Below, one piece after another: positions 1 through 8,203 of a stretch of 24,586 nt of DNA. Location: contig QEUW01000066.1 in the NCBI GenBank assembly GCA_003577005.1, forward strand, positions 1 to 24,586, written 5' to 3'. Origin of the DNA: Chloroflexota bacterium. GTDB taxonomy: Bacteria > Chloroflexota > Anaerolineae > Caldilineales > Caldilineaceae. Numbering within the stretch: the stretch's first letter is position 1; every line of letters begins with the position of its first letter. The notes under the pieces were generated by a model. It was not told the DNA's origin. It was given only the letters and a program-made list of their open reading frames with translations, and did not search any database. The position numbers and the translations under genes are program-made.

Positions 1-320
1 TCTAGATTGTGTCCCAGCAAGTTGTAGGTCATGATGGTCAGCTTCCTCTCACCGGCCTCAGCCTGTCGCTTCTTGGGCAAGAACAGCCTGCCATAGCGGT
101 AGAGAGCCAGCGTCACCGCCAGCAAGCTGGCGGCCCATAACTCGGGTCGCCGGCTGAGCAGTGCGACCACGACCACGCCCGGCAGTGGCAAGAAGAGGTA
201 TACGGCAAAGGAATTCAACAGAAAAAGCCACCACCACCTGTCTCCCCAAACGACCTGTGCAATCACCCATCCACATAGCGAGCAGTAGTACACGTATGCA
301 ACTAGCAACAACACGACCAT
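1..320 (-). CDS. Membrane-anchored endonuclease/exonuclease/phosphatase-fold protein, N-terminal part (cut by window edge)
   Basis: From the ATG at 318-320 an open frame of 106 codons runs leftward off the window without a stop. The first ~81 residues hold about three hydrophobic segments (roughly 2-25, 31-55 and 61-74), a basic linker follows (PKKRQ at 82-86), and then LTIMTYNLLGHN (94-105). The TYN-plus-Leu-Gly pattern at the end of a short beta strand is the usual start of the endonuclease/exonuclease/phosphatase (EEP) fold, where the Asn sits in the active site. This layout of a membrane anchor followed by an EEP domain is known from bacterial YafD-like proteins. It starts 48 bases after the glycosyltransferase stop, in the same frame, so the two are probably co-transcribed. 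The ribosome binding site is weak, with no better in-frame start after the preceding TAA. The catalytic part is outside the window, so the substrate cannot be judged. Confidence 0.7.
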   Translation of the reverse strand, partial: MVVLLLVAYVYYCSLCGWVIAQVVWGDRWWWLFLLNSFAVYLFLPLPGVVVVALLSRRPELWAASLLAVTLALYRYGRLFLPKKRQAEAGERKLTIMTYNLLGHNL

Positions 321-368
321 AGCGCCCGAACATTCCAGAGGACCTTCGCTTCCACGCAGTGTGTTTCT

Positions 369-1268
369 TTAGTCATCACTGCTGCCACTCCACAACTGGC
401 TGATAGTGGGGATCGTGTTTCTGTTCGTCATGACACGACGGTCGCTGCGACGCACGTGGGGGTTCATCCATTCATGGAAAATGGTCTTGACCACGCGCCA
501 TCCATCGGGGATGGTACGGAGCCGGCCATTCCCATAGACACGGGCGGCCTCGAAACTGGGCACCTCAGCAACCTTGAGCCGGGCGTGCAAGGCGCGCACG
601 TTCATCATCGTCTCGATCTCAAAACCATCGGCGTCCAAGTCAAGATGGGGTAGCACGTGCCGCCAAAAGGCATTGTAGCCGTAGCAGAGATCGCTGTAGC
701 TGCCCCCAAAGAGAAGGCGGACACCAAGGACGAAACACCAATTGCCGAGCTTGCGGTAGAGCGGCATATCATCCGTGCCGCCACCTTGGAGAAAGCGCGA
801 GCCTTTGGCAAAATCGGCGCCGGCTAACAGCGCGCCAACAAAGGCGGGAATCTCGGCGGGATCGGTCGAGCCATCGGCATCCAACATGACGATGATGTCA
901 CCGTTTGCAGCCGCAAAACCGGTGCGGAGCGCCGCGCCTTTCCCTTGCCCCTCTTGGGGAACAATACGGATCTCTGGGCAAAGTGCTTGTGCGACGGCTA
1001 CGGTATCGTCGGTCGAATGGCCATCGACCAGCAGCACCTCGCCCACCCACTCAGGTACCCGTGGCAACACGTGTGGCAAGTTTTCGGCTTCATTAAGCGC
1101 CGGGATAACCACACTGACGAGGGGCTTTTCTATAAAGGGCACAGTCGGAGTGGCTTGGGAGTCACTTTGTCTATTTTCAACCGCTTTGGCAGGGTCAGGA
1201 ATGCGCTCTGGCATGGGTTCCGCGTGGTGCATTGCCTTCTGCCTGTCGGGCGTAACTTGTCGCAACAT
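369..1268 (-). CDS. Glycosyltransferase family 2 (DPM1/DPG-synthase-like)
   Basis: A 299-residue cytosolic glycosyltransferase with a GT-A fold. After a ~48-residue polar N-terminal extension come VVIPALNEAENL (53-64), the nucleotide-binding start of GT2 enzymes, VDGHSTDDT (81-89), the GQGKGAALRTG loop (107-117), and the metal-binding DxD as LDADGS (129-134). The family transfers a sugar from a nucleotide donor, often to a lipid or polysaccharide acceptor; the acceptor is unknown here. There is no C-terminal membrane segment, so it is more like dolichol-phosphate-mannose or glucosyl-phosphoglycerate-type enzymes than processive synthases. The ATG at 1268 was chosen over an upstream in-frame start at 1403 because an AGGAAGGAAG ribosome binding site sits just before it, and the extra 45 residues look like read-through of non-coding DNA. 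Followed by an EEP-fold gene. Confidence 0.88.
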   Translation of the reverse strand: MLRQVTPDRQKAMHHAEPMPERIPDPAKAVENRQSDSQATPTVPFIEKPLVSVVIPALNEAENLPHVLPRVPEWVGEVLLVDGHSTDDTVAVAQALCPEIRIVPQEGQGKGAALRTGFAAANGDIIVMLDADGSTDPAEIPAFVGALLAGADFAKGSRFLQGGGTDDMPLYRKLGNWCFVLGVRLLFGGSYSDLCYGYNAFWRHVLPHLDLDADGFEIETMMNVRALHARLKVAEVPSFEAARVYGNGRLRTIPDGWRVVKTIFHEWMNPHVRRSDRRVMTNRNTIPTISQLWSGSSDD

Positions 1269-1546
1269 GTGATAGGCTTCCTTCCTCAAAAAGCAACCCA
1301 CCCAACTTAGGGGATAGTTCGGCAGCGATAAACGTACTAGTCCGAGAAGACAACTTGGTGTTCTACCTTGTCGCTTGGGCAGTGACGGGTTGGTGGGATA
1401 CAACGAGGTAGGTCAGCAGTAGTCAGGCTTGATTCACCTGATTTGCCTAAACTGCTGTGATCCGAGTTAACATTCGATAGCGCATCTCGCCAACTGCCGC
1501 GAGTACAGGCGGCAAGCCGGCAGTAACTTAAGTGTAAATTTGCTAC

Positions 1547-1575
1547 TTGACATGCATTCCATCTTGTACTATCGT
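1547..1575 (+). promoter_or_regulatory. Sigma-70-type promoter for candidate small RNA
   Basis: A consensus TTGACA (1547-1552) is followed by a 17-base spacer and TATCGT (1570-1575), which keeps four of the six -10 positions. Transcription would start near 1582 and run into a structured stretch that ends at a strong terminator at 1727. No protein gene on the plus strand follows. Confidence 0.5.
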
Positions 1576-1581
1576 AAAAAA

Positions 1582-1727
1582 CGACAAAGCGATGCACGGC
1601 TCCGAGAGCCACTCCGATCCTAGTTGCATCTCTTCTGTGTCAAGAGCAAGGAGATACAACTATCAGGGCATTGCAATGTCAACGTTTAGAGTTGTACCGG
1701 TCTGACCACCGGTGCAACTCTTTTTTT
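1582..1727 (+). ncRNA. Candidate structured small RNA (about 145 nt)
   Basis: Between the promoter at 1547 and the terminator ending at 1727 no convincing open frame exists, but the sequence is rich in secondary structure. In order these are a small GGCTC/GAGCC hairpin (1598-1610), a long hairpin 1621-1662 (TAGTTG/CAACTA and ATCTC/GAGAT around one mismatch, with an inner CTCTT/AAGAG pair), the palindrome CATTGCAATG (near 1669-1678), and the terminator hairpin. TACAACT (1655-1661), in the 3' arm of the long hairpin, is exactly complementary to AGTTGTA (1690-1696) in the 5' arm of the terminator. The RNA could therefore switch between a terminated and an anti-terminated fold, like an attenuator. 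I do not recognise a known RNA family. It could be an independent sRNA or an orphaned leader whose gene has been lost. Confidence 0.45.
1688..1727 (+). terminator. Rho-independent terminator
   Basis: AGAGTTGTACCGGT (1688-1701) pairs with ACCGGTGCAACTCT (1708-1721) through 14 base pairs with one G-T wobble and a six-base loop. It is followed by an unbroken run of seven T (1721-1727). It faces the plus strand and closes the candidate small RNA. Confidence 0.85.
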
Positions 1728-2303
1728 GTTGACGGACAGCCTTTTTACGCTACGAATTCTTGCTATTGTTAAGACCTAGAGTGGTATACCTAAGTAAAAT
1801 GCCCCTATCCCGTCAGAACCCGCGATTGAAACCAACAAACTGATTCAACGTACGACCAATCCAACCCTTCAAATTCTCAGGCGCGCCCCTACCTCGTGAA
1901 CTTGTTGGTGGGTGCCAGGCCGGAGAAACTTCTGGTAAAGTATAACTGCCAATCCCAAAATTTTGTATTAAATACTTGTTAAAATTTATCGGGAATAAGA
2001 AGTTTACGCAACCATTCGTAGATATTTTTGCATTGCTCGTCTCTGGTAGGAACATGCGCAATCGTTAATAAATATATACCCTTAGGGTTTGGCTGCCCGG
2101 TCTGACCTGCACCAATTGAAAGCAAAACTCCTACTTATCACCAATCGAGGGAAGGTGGTGACTCGCAGGAGCATGGTCTCGGTAAAACTGGCCTTCTCCT
2201 CTACTTGGGGGTATCCCCTTTGCGGATCTGGTGGGCGTTGAGCAATCCTTGATTTTAGTTCGCTCTGCTAGACCCATCTAGTCGCGCTCTGGGAGAATCA
2301 GCG
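1728..2303. other. Gene-poor, AT-richer intergenic stretch
   Basis: No open frame here has a ribosome binding site or recognisable product; the 82-codon frame on the minus strand (1813-2061) looks random. The only notable item is an 11-base copy of CCGGTCTGACC (2097-2107), which also occurs in the terminator hairpin at 1697-1707. The stretch is the far side of a truncated transposase, so it may be degraded former mobile DNA. Confidence 0.5.
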
Positions 2304-2693
2304 TCATCTTTTACGGACAAGTGTCCAGGAGCCGGCCAGTCCAGCCTCCTGCTCTGCCAGCGCCGCATCCAGCACAGGGCGTAAGCGATGGAGCCACTCA
2401 TTGGTCTGTGACTGGCTCAAGCCAAAGTCCTGGCCCTGTTTGGTCTGTAATGGCGCGCGTTTCTGATAGGAGAGGATGAAGAGCAACTTGTCTTCCATGC
2501 TGTTGAGTTTGCCCTTGGCTCCGCCGCCAGCGCGGCGCTGACGGGGCTGCCCTTGAACAGTCGTCTCGGCCGCATACTTGGCCTCATATAGCGCGGCAAA
2601 GGTAGGAAGCAGTCGATCAAACTCATCTATTGTAAGCCCGGTGGCTCGCCGAAACTCTTCGGCATTATCTCTTAACTTTTCATGGTTTATCAT
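2304..2693 (-). pseudogene. Truncated IS5-family transposase (N-terminal helix-turn-helix part only)
   Basis: The 129-residue frame matches the N-terminal part of IS5-type transposases of the PF13613/DDE_Tnp_4 kind: MINHEKLRDN at the start, FRRATGLTIDEFDRLLP (14-30), the basic RQRRAGGGAKGKL (51-63), EDKLLFILSYQK (67-78), then the recognition helix region FGLSQSQTNEWLHRL (90-104). In intact relatives (about 250 residues) this is followed by the catalytic DDE domain with a DGTER-type motif. Here similarity ends near residue 119, ten unrelated residues follow and the frame stops. Downstream minus-strand translations show no DDE domain, so the element is dead. Clear terminal inverted repeats were not found. 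Confidence 0.8.
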
Positions 2694-3406
2694 AGCTCAC
2701 ATAGAAAACAGACTACCCTCAGTAAAGGAGCGCCCTTGGGTGCGTGAGGTTCTGCTAACAGTTCGTTTACTCTGACGCCCCAGCACGGTTCGAATAGGCG
2801 ACCGGACTTCAAACGGCACCCCGGTAATTGAAAATGGGTGTCAACCGTACCATTCGCTGCCAAAAGCCCCCGTCGCACTGCTTGACGCGCCGCAAACAAC
2901 GATCATAGACAGCAGAATCCTTTGCATCGTGTGCGTACACGACATTGAGCCTGACCGTATTCAGTTTCTAGAGGCTAAGTTGACGATGAGAGTTCCGCAG
3001 CATGAGAGCACCCTCCTTGCTGTCGGGAAATAGACCTGTTAGCTGACGAAAGAAGAAAGGGTAGCAGAGAGCGATGCTGAGCAGGATGGGGATGTTGTGC
3101 TAAGCAGAATCCTATCCAATTGATCCTCCTTCCCAATAGGAAAAGAGCTTGGCAAGGGTCAGAGGTCAAGCCTCTTCATACTGGCCAGGATTCCAAGAAA
3201 TCTTACAACCGCCCAAACTGGGGGTTTGGACATTACAAGAAAAAGACAGACACAACCTTAATAACTGCTGACCATACTATAGCAAGTTATGATCTCAAAC
3301 AATGGGGGAAAACCCTTCCTTTGGTTGCGGGGCAACCTCCGTCCCTTGAGAGCAGCGCACTTTACATCCCAGCAGAACCAGCAGGGGCTAATGAATTCGG
3401 TGTTCG
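2694..3406. other. Intergenic stretch with a possible eroded coding fragment
   Basis: No complete gene is visible in 713 bases. On the minus strand a frame from about 3105 to 2973 reads like the C-terminus of a membrane protein (IPILLSIALCYPFFF, then RQLTGLFPDS, ending at a TAG), but two in-frame stops lie directly upstream and there is no start. AGCAGAATCCT is present both near 2910 and near 3105. The region lies between a broken transposase and the 3' end of the secreted hydrolase and is best read as decayed DNA. A short GGTTGC/GCAACC hairpin near 3322-3337 is the only structure downstream of the hydrolase; no T-run follows on the minus strand. Confidence 0.4.
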
Positions 3407-5941
3407 CTATTTCTGCATCGTGATCGTAGGCAGATAAAGAACGTATTGTGAGTCGAGTTCTCCGGTCCGCTGCAAAACGATACCGTCCAGCGGTTGCAGC
3501 GTCACCCTTTCGACCGGCGAGCCATCGTTGAAGCGTGCTTCGGAGCGGATATGCAGTGCATCGGCGACGCATGGCGCAGCACCCGCACACTGTAAACGCA
3601 CCAAAGGCTTATCCTCCGGTCGCAGCGGAACCTGTGCGATCAGATGCCATTGATCGCCGCCCGACCGTTGGTCAAGCGTCTGGGTTGCGATTACCTGGCC
3701 ACCGGCGATTACCTGATACGTAGCGTTCTCGTTCCACGAGCCGGCTGTCGGCGCTGCGGGCCACCATGCGGTGATCGTATAGGTATCGGCCGCTGCAAGC
3801 TCCAACTGCCAGCGCGCCTCGCCTTGCTCGCCCTGGTGTTCGTGCAGACCTTTGCCCCAGTTGTGGTAAAATGGCCCACTCGTCTTCCATTCGCCACTGT
3901 CATAGGTGGTTTCACCCCAGGTGCCACTGGTGGAAAACGATGGCGTATCATCGTCGATAATCCAATCGGTGCGCGGTGCTTGTTGACCGAATAGCCGTTG
4001 CCAGCCAGGTCCTACCGCGATTTCTTGTGGGTCACGACTGCCGTTTAGCAACACGAGGCCATTGGTAAACTCGCGTCGATAGAGATCAGCCGGATGGCGG
4101 TTCAATCGCACATGGTCTAGCCAGACTGTTCCAGTGGTTTCCCCAAAAGCAAACTGTAGCCGTGCGTCATCGATCGTGGCATTGGCCGCAAATGAAACCG
4201 TGTATTCCTGCCAGGTCGTGCCGATCGGCACCTTCTGTGAGAGCCCATAGCCGTCCCACTCTGGGCTGCCCTTTTGCATATACAAAGAGATGGTGCGTGG
4301 CTGATCGCTCTTGGCCCAGAAGGTCAGATCATAGATGGTGTTCCGTTCGAGCGAGCGGTTGTACTGCGCAAGAGTGATCTGCCAGCTCGTGCCGGCAGTG
4401 GTCTCGATATCCACCCGCGTGGAAGCTGCCCCTACAGCCGCATCGCCCGTATCACGAGTGACGGTTGCCACGTAGTCGGCGCTCTGGTTGGCCCAAAATG
4501 TCCAAGGCGCTGCTGTGGGCTGCTCAAAGTCACCGTTTTCGACTAGATTTTGGCTATCATGGTTCGCCAGTTCGATCTGCTGCGCAGGGCCGATCGGGTA
4601 GCCCAGGTCAAAATCGAGTTCGTCATACCACCAATCTTGCCCATGCCAGGTGTCGCCGTATTCATAGGCAAAGTAGCCGTCATTCATGAACGTCAGGGCC
4701 AGGCCAAAGCGCATCCAGGGATAGTAGGTGCGGGCAAATTCCAGCGTTGACGGTGGAATATCGGCCCAAGGCGCATAACCGTAGCCATAGGCAATTTGAT
4801 CGAGTGGGGATGCCTCGAACATGGTCACAACTGGAGGTTGGGCTAAGCGGTGCCAGCTTTCATAGGTATGCCAGACCTGCTCAAAGAGCATTTCGCCCTC
4901 GATCACATTCGCCGGCCAGAATCCCATGCTAATGCCATTGAAATAAGAGGCAATCCCCGGTTCATCGATGTTCATCGAATGGCCGCTGACAATAGCATGA
5001 GGCATGAGTGCGCGGAAGGTCGCCAACTCATGAAATACTCCGGCCTTCCAGGCGGCGTCAAAGGTCTTGGGGTCGTCCTGAACCCCGTCTTCGTTGGCAT
5101 CGACCAGAAAGGGCTGCCCATAGATGTTCTGAGTTTGCCACGACTGCGTGGTCATCACGTTGTCAAAAAAGATACCATCGAACATCAGATCGCTGTTGAG
5201 GATCAGATCATATGCCCGTTGCGCCTGGTGTTCAGCCACATAAGATTTGGTCAGATTGAGCCGGTAGTAGCCGGGCCAGACTTCGACCCGTTGCCCGTGG
5301 ATGTCCTTCAGGTAATAGTCGTCGGGCAGATTCGGGTCTTCAATGGCATTGAGCGAGGTCAGGACCAGAATGTGCGGGTTCACTTTTCGCAACTGGCGGA
5401 TCTGTTCAGGCTTGAAGCCAGCACCTAACCAGAGATCAATTCGTGCCACGTCCGCGGGGTCTCTGTCTAGAAAGCGTTTCGACCCCCACAGATTGCCGAC
5501 GCGGGGGTAGGAGGGGTTGGGGTGGGAGAGGCTCCGATAGCGCAAGGGCAGGACGAAGAGGGGGTCAGCTGCACAGCGCACATACACCTCGTTGACAGTG
5601 TTCGGGTCAGGATTGAGTCCAGAGACAACCATCTGATGGCTCGTAGTGCCTGCGCCCGCATCGAAGGGTGTCATCTCTGAGAAAGGTGCGGCTTCGCCCA
5701 CGGCAAAGGCGCACGCTGTGTCGACGGCGGTTTGGACGGTCAGCGCCACCGTCGTTGCCCCTGCGGGGAGCAACGTACTGGGCGGCTGCGGATTTGTGAT
5801 CGGATCGGTTTGGGACCGGGCAATCGCCCGTTGCCCCTCGGCAAGCGGGGCGAGTTGAGTGACACTGAATACTCGCCGTACCATCTGCTGGGCGCCAAAC
5901 AGCACCATCGCCAGGACAATCGCAGCAATCCACTTTTTCAT
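3407..5941 (-). CDS. Secreted multidomain glycoside hydrolase (GHL15-like) with carbohydrate-binding and golvesin/Xly-like modules
   Basis: An 844-residue exported protein. The N-terminus is a signal sequence or anchor (KKWIAAIVLAMVLFG). Residues ~55-135 form a beta-rich Fn3-like module. Residues ~145-455 read as a TIM-barrel of the putative glycoside hydrolase family 15 clan (PF14885 type): LWGSKRFLDRDPADVARIDLWLG at the start, TSLNAIEDPN, and LMFDGIFFDNV (252-262), whose acidic residues lie where such enzymes carry the active site. Then VENGDFEQP (about 466) opens a CBM4/9-type jelly roll to ~620. IIDDDTPSFSTSGTW (about 653) opens a module like the golvesin C-terminal/Xly binding domain, to ~790. 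The substrate is unknown; a polysaccharide is likely. Start: the ATG at 5941 follows GAGG by ten bases; a GTG two codons upstream is also possible. The gene stands alone. Confidence 0.8.
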   Translation of the reverse strand: MKKWIAAIVLAMVLFGAQQMVRRVFSVTQLAPLAEGQRAIARSQTDPITNPQPPSTLLPAGATTVALTVQTAVDTACAFAVGEAAPFSEMTPFDAGAGTTSHQMVVSGLNPDPNTVNEVYVRCAADPLFVLPLRYRSLSHPNPSYPRVGNLWGSKRFLDRDPADVARIDLWLGAGFKPEQIRQLRKVNPHILVLTSLNAIEDPNLPDDYYLKDIHGQRVEVWPGYYRLNLTKSYVAEHQAQRAYDLILNSDLMFDGIFFDNVMTTQSWQTQNIYGQPFLVDANEDGVQDDPKTFDAAWKAGVFHELATFRALMPHAIVSGHSMNIDEPGIASYFNGISMGFWPANVIEGEMLFEQVWHTYESWHRLAQPPVVTMFEASPLDQIAYGYGYAPWADIPPSTLEFARTYYPWMRFGLALTFMNDGYFAYEYGDTWHGQDWWYDELDFDLGYPIGPAQQIELANHDSQNLVENGDFEQPTAAPWTFWANQSADYVATVTRDTGDAAVGAASTRVDIETTAGTSWQITLAQYNRSLERNTIYDLTFWAKSDQPRTISLYMQKGSPEWDGYGLSQKVPIGTTWQEYTVSFAANATIDDARLQFAFGETTGTVWLDHVRLNRHPADLYRREFTNGLVLLNGSRDPQEIAVGPGWQRLFGQQAPRTDWIIDDDTPSFSTSGTWGETTYDSGEWKTSGPFYHNWGKGLHEHQGEQGEARWQLELAAADTYTITAWWPAAPTAGSWNENATYQVIAGGQVIATQTLDQRSGGDQWHLIAQVPLRPEDKPLVRLQCAGAAPCVADALHIRSEARFNDGSPVERVTLQPLDGIVLQRTGELDSQYVLYLPTITMQK

Positions 5942-6187
5942 GCACACTATTCCTCAGCAAAATATTTCACCATCAAAAGGGACGCAGAGACTGCGCCTGC
6001 GGTAAGGCGCATCCATTTGCAATAGTCTTTAGAAGATGGTGATGGTTGATGGGGGCTACTCTATAACTGTGCCGTGGATAGTGTACAGAAATACAAAGAG
6101 AGGTGCTGGCGTATGCTCTTACGAAATAGGTACGGCTTGCCGACTAGATTGCGGTTACTTTCAAACACATAGGAGTTACGCACTTGC
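5942..6187. other. Intergenic region upstream of the secreted hydrolase
   Basis: Holds the 5' region of the hydrolase gene on the minus strand and lies downstream of the flavoprotein gene. A small GCGCCT/AGGCGC hairpin (5993-6010) lies about 50-70 bases upstream of the hydrolase start, in its probable leader. No convincing -35/-10 pair was found. No coding frame here is credible. Confidence 0.4.
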
Positions 6188-6222
6188 CAGGTGCGACGTA
6201 CTTCCACAGTGCGTCGCACCTG
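6188..6222. repeat. Hairpin repeat CAGGTGCGACG/CGTCGCACCTG at the 3' end of the flavoprotein gene
   Basis: Eleven bases (6188-6198) are perfectly inverted at 6212-6222 around a 13-base loop. It lies 23 bases past the stop of the flavoprotein gene and may act as its transcript end, although no T-run follows on the minus strand. The arm is one of the variants of the GTGCGATGCAC hairpin family seen at 9215-9279 and 22796-22841. Confidence 0.6.
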
Positions 6223-6245
6223 TTTACGCCATTCTGTACTAGAAG

Positions 6246-7928
6246 TTAGTGCATCAGGGCCAGATACTGGTGAACCGACTGGATCGCCATCCCGCCCTCG
6301 CCCACCGCCGAGGCCACCCGTTTGACCGAACCGTGGCGTACGTCGCCTGCTGCAAACACGCCGGGCATACTGGTCTCCAGCAAGAGCGGCGGGCGTTGCA
6401 GCGCATCAGCGCCGCCGCTCCCGCCGGTGGCCATGAGGTCCGCCCCGGTGAGGACAAAGCCCCGCCCGTCGCGTTGGATGCTTGGTGGCAACCATCCGGT
6501 GCGCGGCTGCACGCCAATCAGCACAAAGAGAGCCGTGGCCGGGATGCGCTGGCTGGTCCCTGCTGCGGTGTCCTGTAAGGTCAACTCCTCCAGTCGCTGG
6601 CGGCCGCGCCCATCGACGATCTGGGTGTGAACTCGCACTTCGATCTTCTCTGTTGCTTCGATCTCCTTCACCAGATAGTCGGACATGCTGGCGGCGAGCG
6701 AACCACCACGCACCAGCATCGTCACCCGTGCTGCATACTTGGCCAGATTCACCGCAGCCTGGCCGGCCGAGTTGCCGGCGCCGGCTACAAAGACATGCTG
6801 CCCGCTCATCGCCTGTGCCTCGGTCACACCGCCACCATAGAAGACGCCCGCACCCACCAACTTCTCAAGGCTGGGAATGCCAAGCCGCTGATAGCTGGCT
6901 CCCATCGCCAGGACCACGGTGCGGCTGGCGATTTCAGTTCCATTGGCGAAGACGAGGGTATGATTGTCCCCTGTTCTGCGTAGAGCGGTCGCCTCACGCA
7001 GAACAGAAGTTTCGGCCCCAAACGACCAGGCCTGGTCCAACGCCCGGCTGGTCAGCTCTGTCCCGCTGATGCCGACCGGAAAGCCCAGATAGTTGCGGAT
7101 GAGCGCACTGGACCCCGCCTGCCCCCCAATTGTCTCGCGATCCACTACAATGGTGCGCAACCCCTCCGAGGCCCCATAGACGGCCGCCGACAGACCCGCT
7201 GGCCCCGCTCCGACGATAGCGAGATCAAAAACACCTTCCTCAGCACTATGGCGTACGCCCAGCGCCAGCGCCACCTCTTCAATGGGTGGATTGACAAAAA
7301 CCTGTCCGTCAAAGCGAACAAAGAGCGGAAAAGGACCCGCCGGACGCCCCACCCGCTCTGCCAGCGCCCGCCCTTGATTAGAATCCACCTCATGAAACTC
7401 GAAGGGGAGACCACTTCGTTGGAGCAGATCACGCACTTCATAGGTATGGGCGTTTTGGCGCTCGCCGACAATGGTGATCACCGGCGTCTGCGCCCGTTGT
7501 TGCCGCTGCCGGTCTGCCAGGAGTTCAGTGATCAGATGGTGAAAGTGTTCATCCGCCGGAGCTGTAGATCCGGCGGCCGGTTTGATGGCAAAGCGATCGA
7601 TCTGCCCAAGTGAAATCGCCCTTAAGATGGGCTTGGACGCCGACCGATTGCCAAAAGGGATAAGCAACACACGCTTTGTCTGTGGATGCAGTTCATGCGC
7701 TTGGTCCAGCCAGGCCACACCGGTCATCGCCCCCAATTGGGACGCGACCAGCAGGATTGCAACCTCCACCCCAGCCGCTTGTAAGGCTTGCAGTTGTTGC
7801 AGCGCCGCAGCTGCAGACCGCTCGCAGATGACCTCGTAATCGGTGGCATAGCGCTTGTGTAATTCTCGTTGGATGGCTGCCAGATCTTCAATGTGCTCGT
7901 CAACAGCCATCAGAACTGGTTTTGTCAT
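6246..7928 (-). CDS. Fused pseudo-receiver / glutaredoxin-like / thioredoxin-reductase-like flavoprotein
   Basis: A 560-residue cytosolic protein with three parts. Residues 1-130 are a response-regulator receiver fold: the acidic pocket (VDE, 9-11) and Lys in FAIKP (116) are present, but where the phospho-accepting Asp is expected the sequence is LLVASQLGAMTG, with Ala62. Residues ~148-225 are a thioredoxin/glutaredoxin-like fold (ITIVGERQNAHTYEVRDLL) without a CxxC. Residues ~232-560 are a thioredoxin-reductase-type flavoprotein: FAD site VGAGPAGLSAAVY (239-251), pyridine-nucleotide site VAGAGNSAGQAA (381-392), and GVFAAGDVR near the C-terminus. The redox CATC motif of thioredoxin reductases is replaced by FYGGGVTEA (363-371). 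This matches the known fused response regulator/thioredoxin-disulfide reductase family; its reaction is not established. FAD and NAD(P)H use is expected; disulfide exchange with thioredoxin is not. Transcribed divergently from the mannonate-dehydratase-like gene. Confidence 0.85.
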   Translation of the reverse strand: MTKPVLMAVDEHIEDLAAIQRELHKRYATDYEVICERSAAAALQQLQALQAAGVEVAILLVASQLGAMTGVAWLDQAHELHPQTKRVLLIPFGNRSASKPILRAISLGQIDRFAIKPAAGSTAPADEHFHHLITELLADRQRQQRAQTPVITIVGERQNAHTYEVRDLLQRSGLPFEFHEVDSNQGRALAERVGRPAGPFPLFVRFDGQVFVNPPIEEVALALGVRHSAEEGVFDLAIVGAGPAGLSAAVYGASEGLRTIVVDRETIGGQAGSSALIRNYLGFPVGISGTELTSRALDQAWSFGAETSVLREATALRRTGDNHTLVFANGTEIASRTVVLAMGASYQRLGIPSLEKLVGAGVFYGGGVTEAQAMSGQHVFVAGAGNSAGQAAVNLAKYAARVTMLVRGGSLAASMSDYLVKEIEATEKIEVRVHTQIVDGRGRQRLEELTLQDTAAGTSQRIPATALFVLIGVQPRTGWLPPSIQRDGRGFVLTGADLMATGGSGGADALQRPPLLLETSMPGVFAAGDVRHGSVKRVASAVGEGGMAIQSVHQYLALMH

Positions 7929-8203
7929 AGCACTTACTCGCTTTCATAACAATCAACCAAACCGCCCCATCTTCGCGCCTGGTTGCTGACGTTGCTGTCA
8001 TCATGACTGCTTTTGGGCACAATCAGGCTGTTTGGCGGATGGCCGGGCAAGCAAGTACAATAGTCCACAAGAGCAACGCAGCATGGCTGTGAGATGATGT
8101 AAATGGAACTCCTCGAATTTGAAATTGGCTGGCAAGAGAAACGGCGATAGTATGCCGTAATCGCGTTGGAAGATCCGGAGCGACCTTTCTTGGAGGAACT
8201 GCA
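7929..8203. promoter_or_regulatory. Divergent promoter region
   Basis: The 275 bases between two divergent genes must hold both promoters. For the plus-strand gene a modest pair is TTGGCT (8125-8130), 17 bases, TAGTAT (8148-8153). It is followed 38 bases later by GGAGG (8192-8196), seven bases before the GTG start. No clear operator palindrome or riboswitch was recognised, and no promoter could be fixed for the minus-strand gene. Confidence 0.35.

Noticed and set aside
58..333. A 91-codon minus-strand frame
   Set aside because: The neighbouring frame from 320 gives a membrane anchor followed by an EEP-type TYNLLGHN motif and is open to the edge; this one has no recognisable features and is its shadow.
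1337..1612. A 91-codon minus-strand frame upstream of the glycosyltransferase
   Set aside because: No ribosome binding site or known motif, and it runs antisense into the structured RNA and its promoter.
2783..2800. GGTTCGAAT, resembling a tRNA T-loop
   Set aside because: The flanking bases do not pair as a T-stem, and no anticodon or acceptor arm can be built around it.
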